Shown here in pieces: positions 1 through 5,565 of a stretch of DNA of 6,620 nucleotides. Every line of letters starts with the position of its first letter. The stretch's first letter is position 1. The notes below the pieces were generated by a model. The model ran no database searches. It was not told where the DNA came from and saw only the letters and a program-made list of their open reading frames with translations. Position numbers and translations under genes: made by a program. Origin of the DNA: Patescibacteria group bacterium (lineage in GTDB: Bacteria; Patescibacteriota; UBA1384; CAILIB01); the NCBI GenBank assembly GCA_022842085.1, contig JALHQF010000029.1, positions 1 to 6,620 on the forward strand. Direction: 5' to 3'.

Positions 1-231
1 GGTGCGACATTTACAGGTGAGTCGTTGAAGCCTGTGCCTGAGGGGGTGTTTCCCGGAGGCTTTGGGCATCCTTCGCTTGGCGCGCTACGACACGGCCTGG
101 TGGAACATGAGGCAGGGATCCATCGATACTTGAGCTTCTATGCCGTCCGGCTCATGCACCTTGTGGCCCTGCACCTGCGAAACGCTGCAGCAGAGCGTAA
201 CGTCCAGGCACTCCTCAGGGCAGTTTCGTAA
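1..231 (+). CDS. Possible 3' end of an unrecognised gene (partial, left edge)
   Basis: Frame 1 is open from the first base to a TAA at 229-231, giving at least 76 codons with the N-terminus outside the window. The inferred product is His- and Leu-rich in its C-terminal half, including the stretch VEHEAGIHRYLSFYAVRLMH, which could be helical. I recognise no domain, signal or catalytic motif. A TTG at 25 could serve as an internal start but has no Shine-Dalgarno, so an incomplete longer gene is more likely if this is coding at all. Codon use is not decisive. The opposite strand also has a 48-codon open stretch here, but without a good start codon. The strong promoter of the next gene begins about 30 bases after this stop, so the two are probably independent transcripts. 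The main alternative is noncoding DNA open by chance. Confidence 0.3.
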   Translation, partial: GATFTGESLKPVPEGVFPGGFGHPSLGALRHGLVEHEAGIHRYLSFYAVRLMHLVALHLRNAAAERNVQALLRAVS

Positions 232-264
232 CCTGATATTGCATACAAATTATTGGTTATGGTA

Positions 265-293
265 TTGACATTTTTGGTATTTCATGCTATAAG
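265..293 (+). promoter_or_regulatory. Strong sigma70-type promoter for the envelope-protein unit
   Basis: A perfect -35 box TTGACA at 265-270 and a -10 box TATAAG at 288-293 are separated by 17 bases, the optimal spacing. TG at 285-286 adds an extended -10 motif (TGCTATAAG). The surrounding stretch 235-300 is AT-rich compared with the rest of the window. Transcription would begin near 300, giving a 5' leader of about 40 bases. This is the best promoter match in the window and implies high, housekeeping-type expression of gene 339-953 and probably gene 1026-1490. No operator repeat was noticed over it. Confidence 0.8.
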
Positions 294-306
294 CAATGCA
301 AGAAAT

Positions 307-327
307 CCAGCAGAGCGCTGGAGGAGG
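307..327 (+). promoter_or_regulatory. Leader hairpin abutting a strong Shine-Dalgarno
   Basis: CCAGC (307-311) and GCTGG (317-321) form a perfect five-pair stem around the loop AGAGC. The Shine-Dalgarno GGAGGAGG (320-327) overlaps the last two bases of the stem and lies 11 bases before the ATG at 339. The ribosome site is nearly consensus and decides the start of gene 339-953. The hairpin is short. It could protect the 5' end of the transcript or modestly affect ribosome access, but it leaves AGGAGG (322-327) unpaired. Confidence 0.65.
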
Positions 328-338
328 AAATTGAAAAA

Positions 339-953
339 ATGAAACGAATTCTTGTGGCGCTCTGCGCCATGTTCATCACTTCAGCCCTTGCGTTCGCTGA
401 GGACCCTCAGGGTCAAGTGGTTGGTTCGGGAGAAATGCCCGAAGCCACCGCGCCCTTGGTTCAGACACCGACAACCGAGCCACATAAGCAGGAGCCGGTT
501 CAGGAGGATGCCACTCCGGTTCAGGAGACGCTTTCGGCTCCCGCATCGGGCGACAGCCCGAAGACGGAGCCTGAGGTCCTCGGTCAAAGCGGTACCATGA
601 CTATCGTCCGGTATCGCACAGTCAATAACCGCACGGTTGTGCGGCAAGTTGACAACCGGGAGCTGAAGAAGCTGCAGAGCGACTTTGCTGCCTACCAGCG
701 GCAGATCGATAAGCGCTTTGCACTGACAAAAGCGTACGCCGACGCCAAGGCCGATAAGGCCCGAGCGGATGCGAACCGCTACACCGACCAGAAGGCCGGT
801 GAGGCCAACAAGCGGGTGGACGCCCTCGACAAGAAGCTTGAGCCGCGCCTCGCCGCGGTGGAGGAGCAAGGCAACGGCCTCGCTCTCATCCTCGGGGTGC
901 TCGGCATCCTCGGAATCGCAGGGCTGTTTATGGCGGTGCTCGCGCGCCGCTAG
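339..953 (+). CDS. Secreted coiled-coil protein with C-terminal membrane anchor, function unknown
   Basis: This 204-residue protein matches no family I can name, but its architecture is clear. Residues 1-20 form a signal peptide (KR n-region, hydrophobic core, AFA at the likely cleavage site before E21). There is no lipobox Cys after the cleavage site. Residues 21-84 are a Pro/Thr/Glu-rich, probably disordered linker with short PVQE repeats. Residues 85-105 (IVRYRTVNNRTVVRQV) look beta-like. Residues about 107-177 are a charged, Ala-rich coiled coil containing YADAKADKARADANRYTDQK. Residues 180-202 are a single transmembrane helix ending in Arg-Arg. This predicts an outward-facing protein tethered by its C-terminus with ARR in the cytoplasm. 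The start is fixed by a strong Shine-Dalgarno and near-consensus promoter. It is followed by a 72-base structured spacer and a second membrane protein with a similar helix. A surface spacer or adhesin-like role is inference only. Confidence 0.85.
   Translation: MKRILVALCAMFITSALAFAEDPQGQVVGSGEMPEATAPLVQTPTTEPHKQEPVQEDATPVQETLSAPASGDSPKTEPEVLGQSGTMTIVRYRTVNNRTVVRQVDNRELKKLQSDFAAYQRQIDKRFALTKAYADAKADKARADANRYTDQKAGEANKRVDALDKKLEPRLAAVEEQGNGLALILGVLGILGIAGLFMAVLARR
495..527 (+). repeat. Short tandem repeat (CCGGTTCAGGAG, two copies) in the linker
   Basis: The 12-mer CCGGTTCAGGAG occurs at 495-506 and again at 516-527, a 21-base period that keeps the reading frame. It encodes PVQE twice (EPVQEDA, then TPVQETL), with a degenerate relative, LVQT, further upstream at residues 40-43. 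It lies in the disordered extracellular linker of gene 339-953, where such repeats commonly expand or contract. Confidence 0.6.
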
Positions 954-995
954 AGCACGTGCGGTGCTCTCAATCCGTACCGGATGGCACCGCAC
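952..995 (+). promoter_or_regulatory. Structured intercistronic spacer with alternative hairpins
   Basis: Two folds compete in the 72-base gap between genes 339-953 and 1026-1490. Fold A pairs AGAGCAC (952-958) with GTGCTCT (964-970) around a five-base loop, and its first two bases lie in the TAG stop codon. Fold B pairs GTGCGGTGC (959-967) with GCACCGCAC (987-995), nine perfect pairs, and encloses an inner stem ATCCG (973-977) / CGGAT (981-985) with loop TAC. Both use 964-967, so they exclude each other. No U-tract follows either fold, so neither is a typical terminator. The Shine-Dalgarno of the next gene (1015-1020) lies 20 bases downstream and is free in both. A role in mRNA processing, stability or relative expression of the two genes is inferred. 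Confidence 0.5.
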
Positions 996-1014
996 TGCCG
1001 GGGGCGCCCTACGC

Positions 1015-1020
1015 AGGAGA
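1015..1020 (+). promoter_or_regulatory. Shine-Dalgarno AGGAGA deciding the start at 1026
   Basis: AGGAGA at 1015-1020 sits five bases before the ATG at 1026. The same frame is open further upstream, to a possible ATG at 984. That ATG lies inside the hairpin region and has no ribosome site, and starting there would place 14 polar residues before the transmembrane helix. The 1026 start is therefore preferred. Confidence 0.8.
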
Positions 1021-1025
1021 AAGAA

Positions 1026-1490
1026 ATGAACGAACTCTACCTCATCCTGGGAGTCCTCGGACTCCTCGCCCTCGTGGGCATCATCGTCATGGCGCTCGGA
1101 GCTTCCGATCGCCGCGGGGCAGAAGCCCGCGCCGAGCGCCGTCGTACAGACGACGCAAACGAGGAAGAGCGTCGGCTCCGCCTTCGCACGGAGACCATAG
1201 AGGACGACGATCGTCGCCTCAACGTCTTTCGGTCCCTCCTAGAGGATGGCGATGAGGCGGGCCAGTCGAAGCTTCGCCTCTCGGGTACGATCGCTGGCAT
1301 TCATGCCAGCTCGTCGTCTCGGCCTCCAGGCTGGCCGGCTCGCGGGCCCCAGGGTTCCGCCGGCCCCCAAGGGGAGCCCGGCAAGCCCGGCCCGCAAGGG
1401 CCCAAAGGGGACACTGGCCCGGCCGGCCCGGCCGGCAAGGACGGCAAGGACGGGCGTCAGGCGCCCAAAGACGAGAAGCCTCCCAAGTAG
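1026..1490 (+). CDS. Membrane-anchored collagen-like (Gly-X-Y) protein
   Basis: A 154-residue protein. Residues 4-25 are a transmembrane helix beginning almost at the N-terminus. Residues 28-72 are highly charged and probably helical, rich in Arg, Glu and Asp. Residues 73-106 are a Ser/Pro-rich linker (ASSSSRPPG). Residues 107-145 are 13 uninterrupted Gly-X-Y triplets (GPQ, GSA, GEP, GKP, GPK, GDT, GPA, GKD and others), typical of bacterial collagen-like triple helices, and the tail is Lys/Pro-rich. Such repeats are known in bacterial surface proteins such as streptococcal Scl and Bacillus BclA. Topology is unclear. By the positive-inside rule the Arg-rich segment after the helix favours N-out/C-in, putting the repeats in the cytoplasm, whereas a surface stalk would need the opposite. 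It probably shares the transcript of gene 339-953 and ends at the terminator at 1505-1533. The exact function is unknown. Confidence 0.85.
   Translation: MNELYLILGVLGLLALVGIIVMALGASDRRGAEARAERRRTDDANEEERRLRLRTETIEDDDRRLNVFRSLLEDGDEAGQSKLRLSGTIAGIHASSSSRPPGWPARGPQGSAGPQGEPGKPGPQGPKGDTGPAGPAGKDGKDGRQAPKDEKPPK
1344..1460 (+). repeat. Collagen-like Gly-X-Y coding repeat, 13 triplets
   Basis: Each nine-base unit begins with a GGN codon and is rich in GGC/CCC/CCG, making this the most GC-rich part of the window. Gly occupies every third residue from 107 to 145 without interruption, with Pro frequent in the following position. Charged triplets (GEP, GKP, GPK, GDT, GKD, GKD) dominate towards the C-terminus and could stabilise a triple helix through Lys-Asp/Glu pairs. 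The repeat is imperfect at the DNA level, apart from the GGCCCGGCC-type run near 1424-1437. Confidence 0.9.
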
Positions 1491-1504
1491 GCTCTCACAC
1501 AACG

Positions 1505-1533
1505 AACACCCTCTGCTCTGCAGGGGGTGTTTT
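1505..1533 (+). terminator. Rho-independent terminator after the collagen-like gene
   Basis: AACACCCTCTGC (1505-1516) pairs with GCAGGGGGTGTT (1520-1531) around the loop TCT. The stem is 12 pairs with one T-G wobble (1512/1524). It is followed by TT and then a loosely T-rich stretch up to 1544. It lies 15 bases after the TAG of gene 1026-1490 and separates the envelope-protein unit from the DUF5663-like operon. The opposite strand lacks a T-tract, so it probably acts on the + strand only. Confidence 0.8.
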
Positions 1534-1537
1534 GCTA

Positions 1538-1567
1538 TTGGTTTCTCGTAGCTTCAAGCGGTACACT
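1538..1567 (+). promoter_or_regulatory. Putative promoter of the DUF5663 / VirD4-like unit
   Basis: TTGGTT (1538-1543) as a weak -35 and TACACT (1562-1567) as a -10 are 18 bases apart, just after the terminator. Transcription would start near 1574, leaving a leader of about 20 bases that is pyrimidine-rich and has no Shine-Dalgarno. The same hexamer TACACT, followed by G, recurs in front of the gene at 5566, which supports its use as a -10 box in this genome. Confidence 0.45.
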
Positions 1568-1593
1568 GAGTTTACTCCTAGCCTCTCCTCGCC

Positions 1594-1914
1594 ATGCCAC
1601 CCATCACCACAGAGCGCCTGCTCACTGAAGACCTCTTCACCCTCCTTGGAATGGAGCATCTGCCCGACTCTGAGAAGGCAGACATCTTGGCGAAAGTAGA
1701 TCAAACCATCAATTTGCGCGTGTACCGTGCCATTACCGAAGAGCTAGAGCAGCAAGATTTAGAGAAGCTCGATCGCATGGAAGCAGCCGAGATCGTGCCC
1801 TTTCTGGAGTCTTTGGGATACAACGTTCGGCAAATGATTGCTCAAGAGGCGCTGGCGTACCGCATTGAGCTCTCAAGCCTCTACACCCTCGCTACCCAAC
1901 CAAGTCCTGCGTAA
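1594..1914 (+). CDS. DUF5663-like small helical protein
   Basis: A 106-residue, mostly alpha-helical acidic protein without signal peptide or membrane segment, so probably cytoplasmic. The pattern LLTEDLFTLLGMEHLPDSEK, then ILAKVDQTINLRVYRAITEE, then a helix LEQQDLEKLDRM followed by IVPFLESLG, reads like DUF5663, a family I know mainly from CPR bacteria and whose biochemical role is unknown. The start is firm: an in-frame TAG at 1579-1581 precedes the ATG with no other start codon between. There is no Shine-Dalgarno; the leader is CT-rich. Its TAA overlaps the ATG of the 1210-residue gene in TAATG, implying translational coupling and joint function. Family assignment is from memory of sequence pattern and not from a search. 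Confidence 0.8.
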   Translation: MPPITTERLLTEDLFTLLGMEHLPDSEKADILAKVDQTINLRVYRAITEELEQQDLEKLDRMEAAEIVPFLESLGYNVRQMIAQEALAYRIELSSLYTLATQPSPA

Positions 1915-4900
1915 TGGCTGAGGCTCCAAGTGCTGAGAGTAAAAAAGAGGTCTCGGAAACCGAAAAGGTGGTTTCGGCGGACGGCACAACTACGACAACC
2001 GAAACGAAAACCACCACAGAAACGAAAGTGAGCGGCACGGTTGAGGCGCCTGCCGGAGCAAAGCCAGAGCCGAAGGGTTTCTGGGAGCGACGCAAGGCTA
2101 AGCGCCAAGCCAAGGCAGAAGGACGTGCGCGGGCTGATTCAGCTCGAAGTCCAATTCTTGGGTGGTTTGGTACGTCGGCACGTCAGGTACGAAGGGTGCC
2201 GGCCGATGAGCGAGCCCAGGTGATGCTGGATACTCGCATCTGGCTTGAAAACTCCATTCGAGAGCAAAAGCTCAAGGGGCAGCAAGTTTTGGACTACCTC
2301 GTAGAACGGCGGGCAAGTATTGCCGAGAACAAGGATCCAGAGTCTGTGCGAAAGCAAGAAGCGCTCGATGCGCTCTATGGTGAGCAGATCGTTAAGAAAG
2401 CCAAAGAGGGTGTGGGGTCGCTCAGCATGGAGGAGCGCACCTTTGTGCTCAATGACTTGGTAAATCGGGGCCTCGATTCTGCGTTCTCCGATATCACTGC
2501 CAAGGCAAAGGGCTTCGCGAACATGCAGGATGCCCTACGTCTCCTAGATATCAACAATGTGGTTGCAACTGGTGAGGAGGTAGATGGTCAAGCAGGGGTA
2601 GTGACCGGCAAGCAGCACCAGCGCAGGTGGCTTGAAACCCTCCCCAAGGGAGTTCGAAGCGTTCTAGAGATGGCAGGTATAGATGGTCATGGCCCGTTGG
2701 GTCAGCTTGCTAGCTTCCAAGACCGTCTGCCGCGGTACTGGCGGGAGCGGTGGACCGACCTCAAGCGCGGCGGGGTAGGAGTGGGTATTGCTGGTGTGGC
2801 TGCGCTCGTGGCGCCAATTAGCCTGCCGGCAGTCCTCATAGGCGCCGGGGGTGCGCTCGCGTTTCGGGCAGTTTCCGACTACGCCTACCGCGAACGCAAG
2901 CAGAAAGCTCAAAGCGAGGCTGGAGTATCGCTCAATCGCCTTGCCTTTAACGAGCTGAGTGAAACGATACTCAAGGCTCGTGAAGAAGCCCTTCGCTACC
3001 AGCGGCAGCTACAAACCGACCTGCCAGCAGACAAGCGAGAGGAGCTGCAAGGTCAGACCCTTAATCGCATTGTGGAAACGATGCTCAGGGCACAGACAAC
3101 GGCGGTTGATGAGTTTAAGCGCATCGAGCGCGTAGGAAAGGTCGTCAACGCAATTTCAGGGGTGGCAGGTGGTATCGCGGCTGGCGCAACCTGGGGAGCG
3201 TTCCAGTACCACGAGAAAGTGGCTGCTGCCGCGGAGCTTGCCAAGGAGGGTCTCTGGATGAAGGGTGCTCACCTCGTTAACCTTGATCTCAGTCAAGTTG
3301 ACCCAGCCCAAATTGGTGCAGAGCGTCTTGCTCAGCTCCAGGCCTACCAGGAGCGGTTTGAGCAAGTGCGCGGCGTGCTTGGTGGGGTAGACCACGCTAC
3401 AACGGTGGTTGTGAACCCTGATGGAGGCATGAGCGATGGCCACGCGGTGGAGTTCGTGAAGAACGGCTGGCACCGCCTGGTGGACACCCACCAAGATCGC
3501 GATCTCAACGAAGTGCTCAGGCTGCTTAGTGAAGGAAAGGGTGGAGAGTTTACCACCTTTGCTGGTGATCCTGGAATGGACTACCACATCGCCGACCACG
3601 TAGGCCCCCTTGGCCACCTCCTCAAGCACCACTGGCCAGAGGTCTATGCCGCCCTTGCTCGCGATGCTGTTCTTGGAGGAGGTATTATAGGAGGTCTCAT
3701 GGGGGTTGGTGGCAGTAGGGTAAAGGGTAAGCGAAGCGACCGGCTTGATCCTGCTGAGGCAACCGCACTCGTTGATGAGCGTTTCTCTATTCGCAGTGCC
3801 GAGTACTACAGCCCGGAGGCAACACACCTCCGCGACACACTTGCCGGATGGCGGCACTACTACGGCCTGGATACGGACAAACCGGACCAGGAACAGTTGG
3901 CACGTCGCGCCCTTGTCGCGGGCGGAGTGATTGACGTTCGTCTCCATCCAGATGGCTACCTCATTCGTGTTCTCGGCAAGGCCGACGGGAGTAACGTGCA
4001 AGAGCGGATCGTGGCGCCAGGAAGCAGTGGCAGTGAAGGTGGTGACGGCGGCTCAGGGGGCGCACCGGCTCCCGAGGTTCCACCAACCGCACCAGACAGC
4101 TCTCCAGAAGCTGAAACTCCTCCCGCAGATCCCGAAGAAGCGCACGAGGCACAGGAGGAAACGCCAGAGGAACTGCCTCACTCTGCTCAAGAGCTAGGAG
4201 ATCCTGCAGGTGATCCTGAGCGAGAAGTTCCCAAGGAATCAGAGGAGGAGCCAGCAGATCTCGAGACGCCCGAAGAGCAGGAGGCTCGTTTACGAGTTGC
4301 GTACGCCGACCGGATAGATCGAGTTGCTCAAACCTTCGCCGATGGCAACCAGCCACTCGAGCAGCACGTATGGTTTCGGTCATTCTACCGACCGCCTGGC
4401 GGAAAGCGCGGTGAAGGTCAGAGGCAAGAAATTGAAAACCTCAAAACGCTTCGTACTGTTCTGGGTATTGCCTCACCACGCAGAGCGGACTTTGCAAGCG
4501 ACGCGCACTTCCGTGCCGCTCTTGTGGCTACGGTTGATGAAATCTGGCCAGCACTCGAGCGCTCGACTGACGTTCTCGAGCAGGTTGCCGAGGGTACCAC
4601 TGGGCGCAAGCGCGAGTTTCTCGATGCGCTGAACGGGTACCTGGCAGCAACCTACGCAGCACTGCTCGACAGCCCTATTTCTAATCTGCACCAGCTACGG
4701 GTTGCTATGAGTAAGCAGGTAGATCGGCAGGGTAGCAGTGCGGGGCCAGATACCGTTCCTGTTGGTACGCAGCGCGACCGAGACAGCCTTGCCTCAATGG
4801 TTCGTGGTGTTGGCACGGGCCGTATCACGTGGGAGCTCTTTGAAAAAGAGGTGCTCCAAGGCGCGAACGGCGTTGATTGGATCCGAGATGAGCTCGAAAA

Positions 4901-5546
4901 GCTTACGAAGGCAAATGCACTCCCGAGTATCATTGAGGCCGCGGAGCGAGCCTTGGCCTACCTTAGTGCTGGTTCGAGCTCAGCGTCGCGCGGTATCGAC
5001 GAGGTGTTTTTAGACGCGTTCACTGCTGCGGATGAGCCAATTCAAGAACCAGAGGTCCAAGCTGAAGAGTCCTACAGCTGGAGGGAGGTTCCGGCAAATC
5101 ACCAGCTCAACGTTCTCAGTAGGTATGGGAGCAATGCGATTCCAGATGTAACCCGGCCTGGGCTCTTCACCGAGCTTTCGACCAGGTTGCTCGTGGATCC
5201 AACGAGTGGTCAAGCCTACAACCCTAGGCTCATTCGCGGCATACTCCAGAGTGAGCAGAAATCTCGAGAGGGAATCTCTCAGGTGCTCGAACTTGACACC
5301 CTTGAGCTCCTGATGGGACTAAGTGATGTACTTGAGCAAGCGCTTGAGACTGCGCCGGGGGCCGAAACCCTAGCAGAGGAGTTTTCGCCGGAAGCCTTTG
5401 CTGAGGCCTATGAACCCGCAGTTATCGCTTCTGCTCTGCGCTCGATTGCGGCGGCGCTTCGAATTGACGATCAGTACCAGGTTACAAGTACCCGTGCAGC
5501 CGACTGTCTCGATGAGGTAGCAGCTATTCTCGCTGCTCGCTCCTAA
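1914..5546 (+). CDS. Large (1210-residue) membrane-associated protein of unknown function, partner candidate for the VirD4-like ATPase
   Basis: I recognise no named family. Residues 1-50 are low-complexity and Thr/Glu/Lys-rich; 56-75 are strongly basic (WERRKAKRQAKAEGRARA); 97-280 are soluble and mainly helical. A hydrophobic stretch 287-317 has PISLP in its middle, suggesting a membrane hairpin or re-entrant loop. Residues 335-405 are charged helix. A second hydrophobic Gly/Ala segment is 408-430 and a third 585-600 (AVLGGGIIGGLMGVGG), with a His-rich stretch just before it. A small globular domain (about 612-700) follows, then an acidic Pro/Glu-rich linker (702-790), and a soluble helical C-terminal region of 420 residues. 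No Walker A or signal peptide is visible. Translation is coupled to the DUF5663-like gene by TAATG without a Shine-Dalgarno, and the VirD4-like gene begins 19 bases after the stop. This suggests a scaffold or channel component of the same apparatus (inference). Confidence 0.85.
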   Translation: MAEAPSAESKKEVSETEKVVSADGTTTTTETKTTTETKVSGTVEAPAGAKPEPKGFWERRKAKRQAKAEGRARADSARSPILGWFGTSARQVRRVPADERAQVMLDTRIWLENSIREQKLKGQQVLDYLVERRASIAENKDPESVRKQEALDALYGEQIVKKAKEGVGSLSMEERTFVLNDLVNRGLDSAFSDITAKAKGFANMQDALRLLDINNVVATGEEVDGQAGVVTGKQHQRRWLETLPKGVRSVLEMAGIDGHGPLGQLASFQDRLPRYWRERWTDLKRGGVGVGIAGVAALVAPISLPAVLIGAGGALAFRAVSDYAYRERKQKAQSEAGVSLNRLAFNELSETILKAREEALRYQRQLQTDLPADKREELQGQTLNRIVETMLRAQTTAVDEFKRIERVGKVVNAISGVAGGIAAGATWGAFQYHEKVAAAAELAKEGLWMKGAHLVNLDLSQVDPAQIGAERLAQLQAYQERFEQVRGVLGGVDHATTVVVNPDGGMSDGHAVEFVKNGWHRLVDTHQDRDLNEVLRLLSEGKGGEFTTFAGDPGMDYHIADHVGPLGHLLKHHWPEVYAALARDAVLGGGIIGGLMGVGGSRVKGKRSDRLDPAEATALVDERFSIRSAEYYSPEATHLRDTLAGWRHYYGLDTDKPDQEQLARRALVAGGVIDVRLHPDGYLIRVLGKADGSNVQERIVAPGSSGSEGGDGGSGGAPAPEVPPTAPDSSPEAETPPADPEEAHEAQEETPEELPHSAQELGDPAGDPEREVPKESEEEPADLETPEEQEARLRVAYADRIDRVAQTFADGNQPLEQHVWFRSFYRPPGGKRGEGQRQEIENLKTLRTVLGIASPRRADFASDAHFRAALVATVDEIWPALERSTDVLEQVAEGTTGRKREFLDALNGYLAATYAALLDSPISNLHQLRVAMSKQVDRQGSSAGPDTVPVGTQRDRDSLASMVRGVGTGRITWELFEKEVLQGANGVDWIRDELEKLTKANALPSIIEAAERALAYLSAGSSSASRGIDEVFLDAFTAADEPIQEPEVQAEESYSWREVPANHQLNVLSRYGSNAIPDVTRPGLFTELSTRLLVDPTSGQAYNPRLIRGILQSEQKSREGISQVLELDTLELLMGLSDVLEQALETAPGAETLAEEFSPEAFAEAYEPAVIASALRSIAAALRIDDQYQVTSTRAADCLDEVAAILAARS

Positions 5547-5553
5547 GGCGTAG

Positions 5554-5559
5554 TACACT
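5554..5559 (+). promoter_or_regulatory. Putative leaderless -10 box for the VirD4-like gene
   Basis: TACACT at 5554-5559 ends six bases before the ATG at 5566, so a start seven bases after the box would fall on the A of the ATG, giving a leaderless mRNA. No Shine-Dalgarno is present at proper distance (the nearest AAGG, 5544-5547, is too far). No convincing -35 is seen. The box repeats the TACACTG found before gene 1594. Read-through from the upstream operon is equally possible. Confidence 0.4.
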
Positions 5560-5565
5560 GGTCAC

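Noticed and set aside
90..250. Structured RNA gene (tmRNA-, RNase P- or tRNA-like) on either strand
   Set aside because: A short resemblance to AAGGTGCATG of tmRNA on the minus strand is isolated; no tRNA-like ends, T-arm or other conserved blocks were found.
952..970. Possible rho-independent terminator after gene 339-953
   Set aside because: The seven-pair stem is followed by CAATCCG and not a T-tract, so termination is unlikely.
381..995. 204-codon open frame on the minus strand
   Set aside because: Mirror of the secreted coiled-coil gene, which has promoter, Shine-Dalgarno, signal peptide and membrane anchor; the antisense product has no coherent features.
984..1025. Upstream ATG extending the collagen-like protein by 14 residues
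   Set aside because: No Shine-Dalgarno, lies in the hairpin arm, and adds polar residues before the membrane helix; the ATG at 1026 has AGGAGA at good spacing.
3660..3750. Walker A motif in the Gly-rich stretch GVGGSRVKGKRS of the 1210-residue protein
   Set aside because: The spacing and the residue after Lys (Arg instead of Ser/Thr) do not fit GxxxxGK[ST]; the stretch continues a hydrophobic segment.
3156..4001. 281-codon open frame on the minus strand
   Set aside because: It lies fully antisense to the 1210-residue gene, has no ribosome site, and its product (rich in His, Cys, Val, Thr) looks like the complement of a coding frame.
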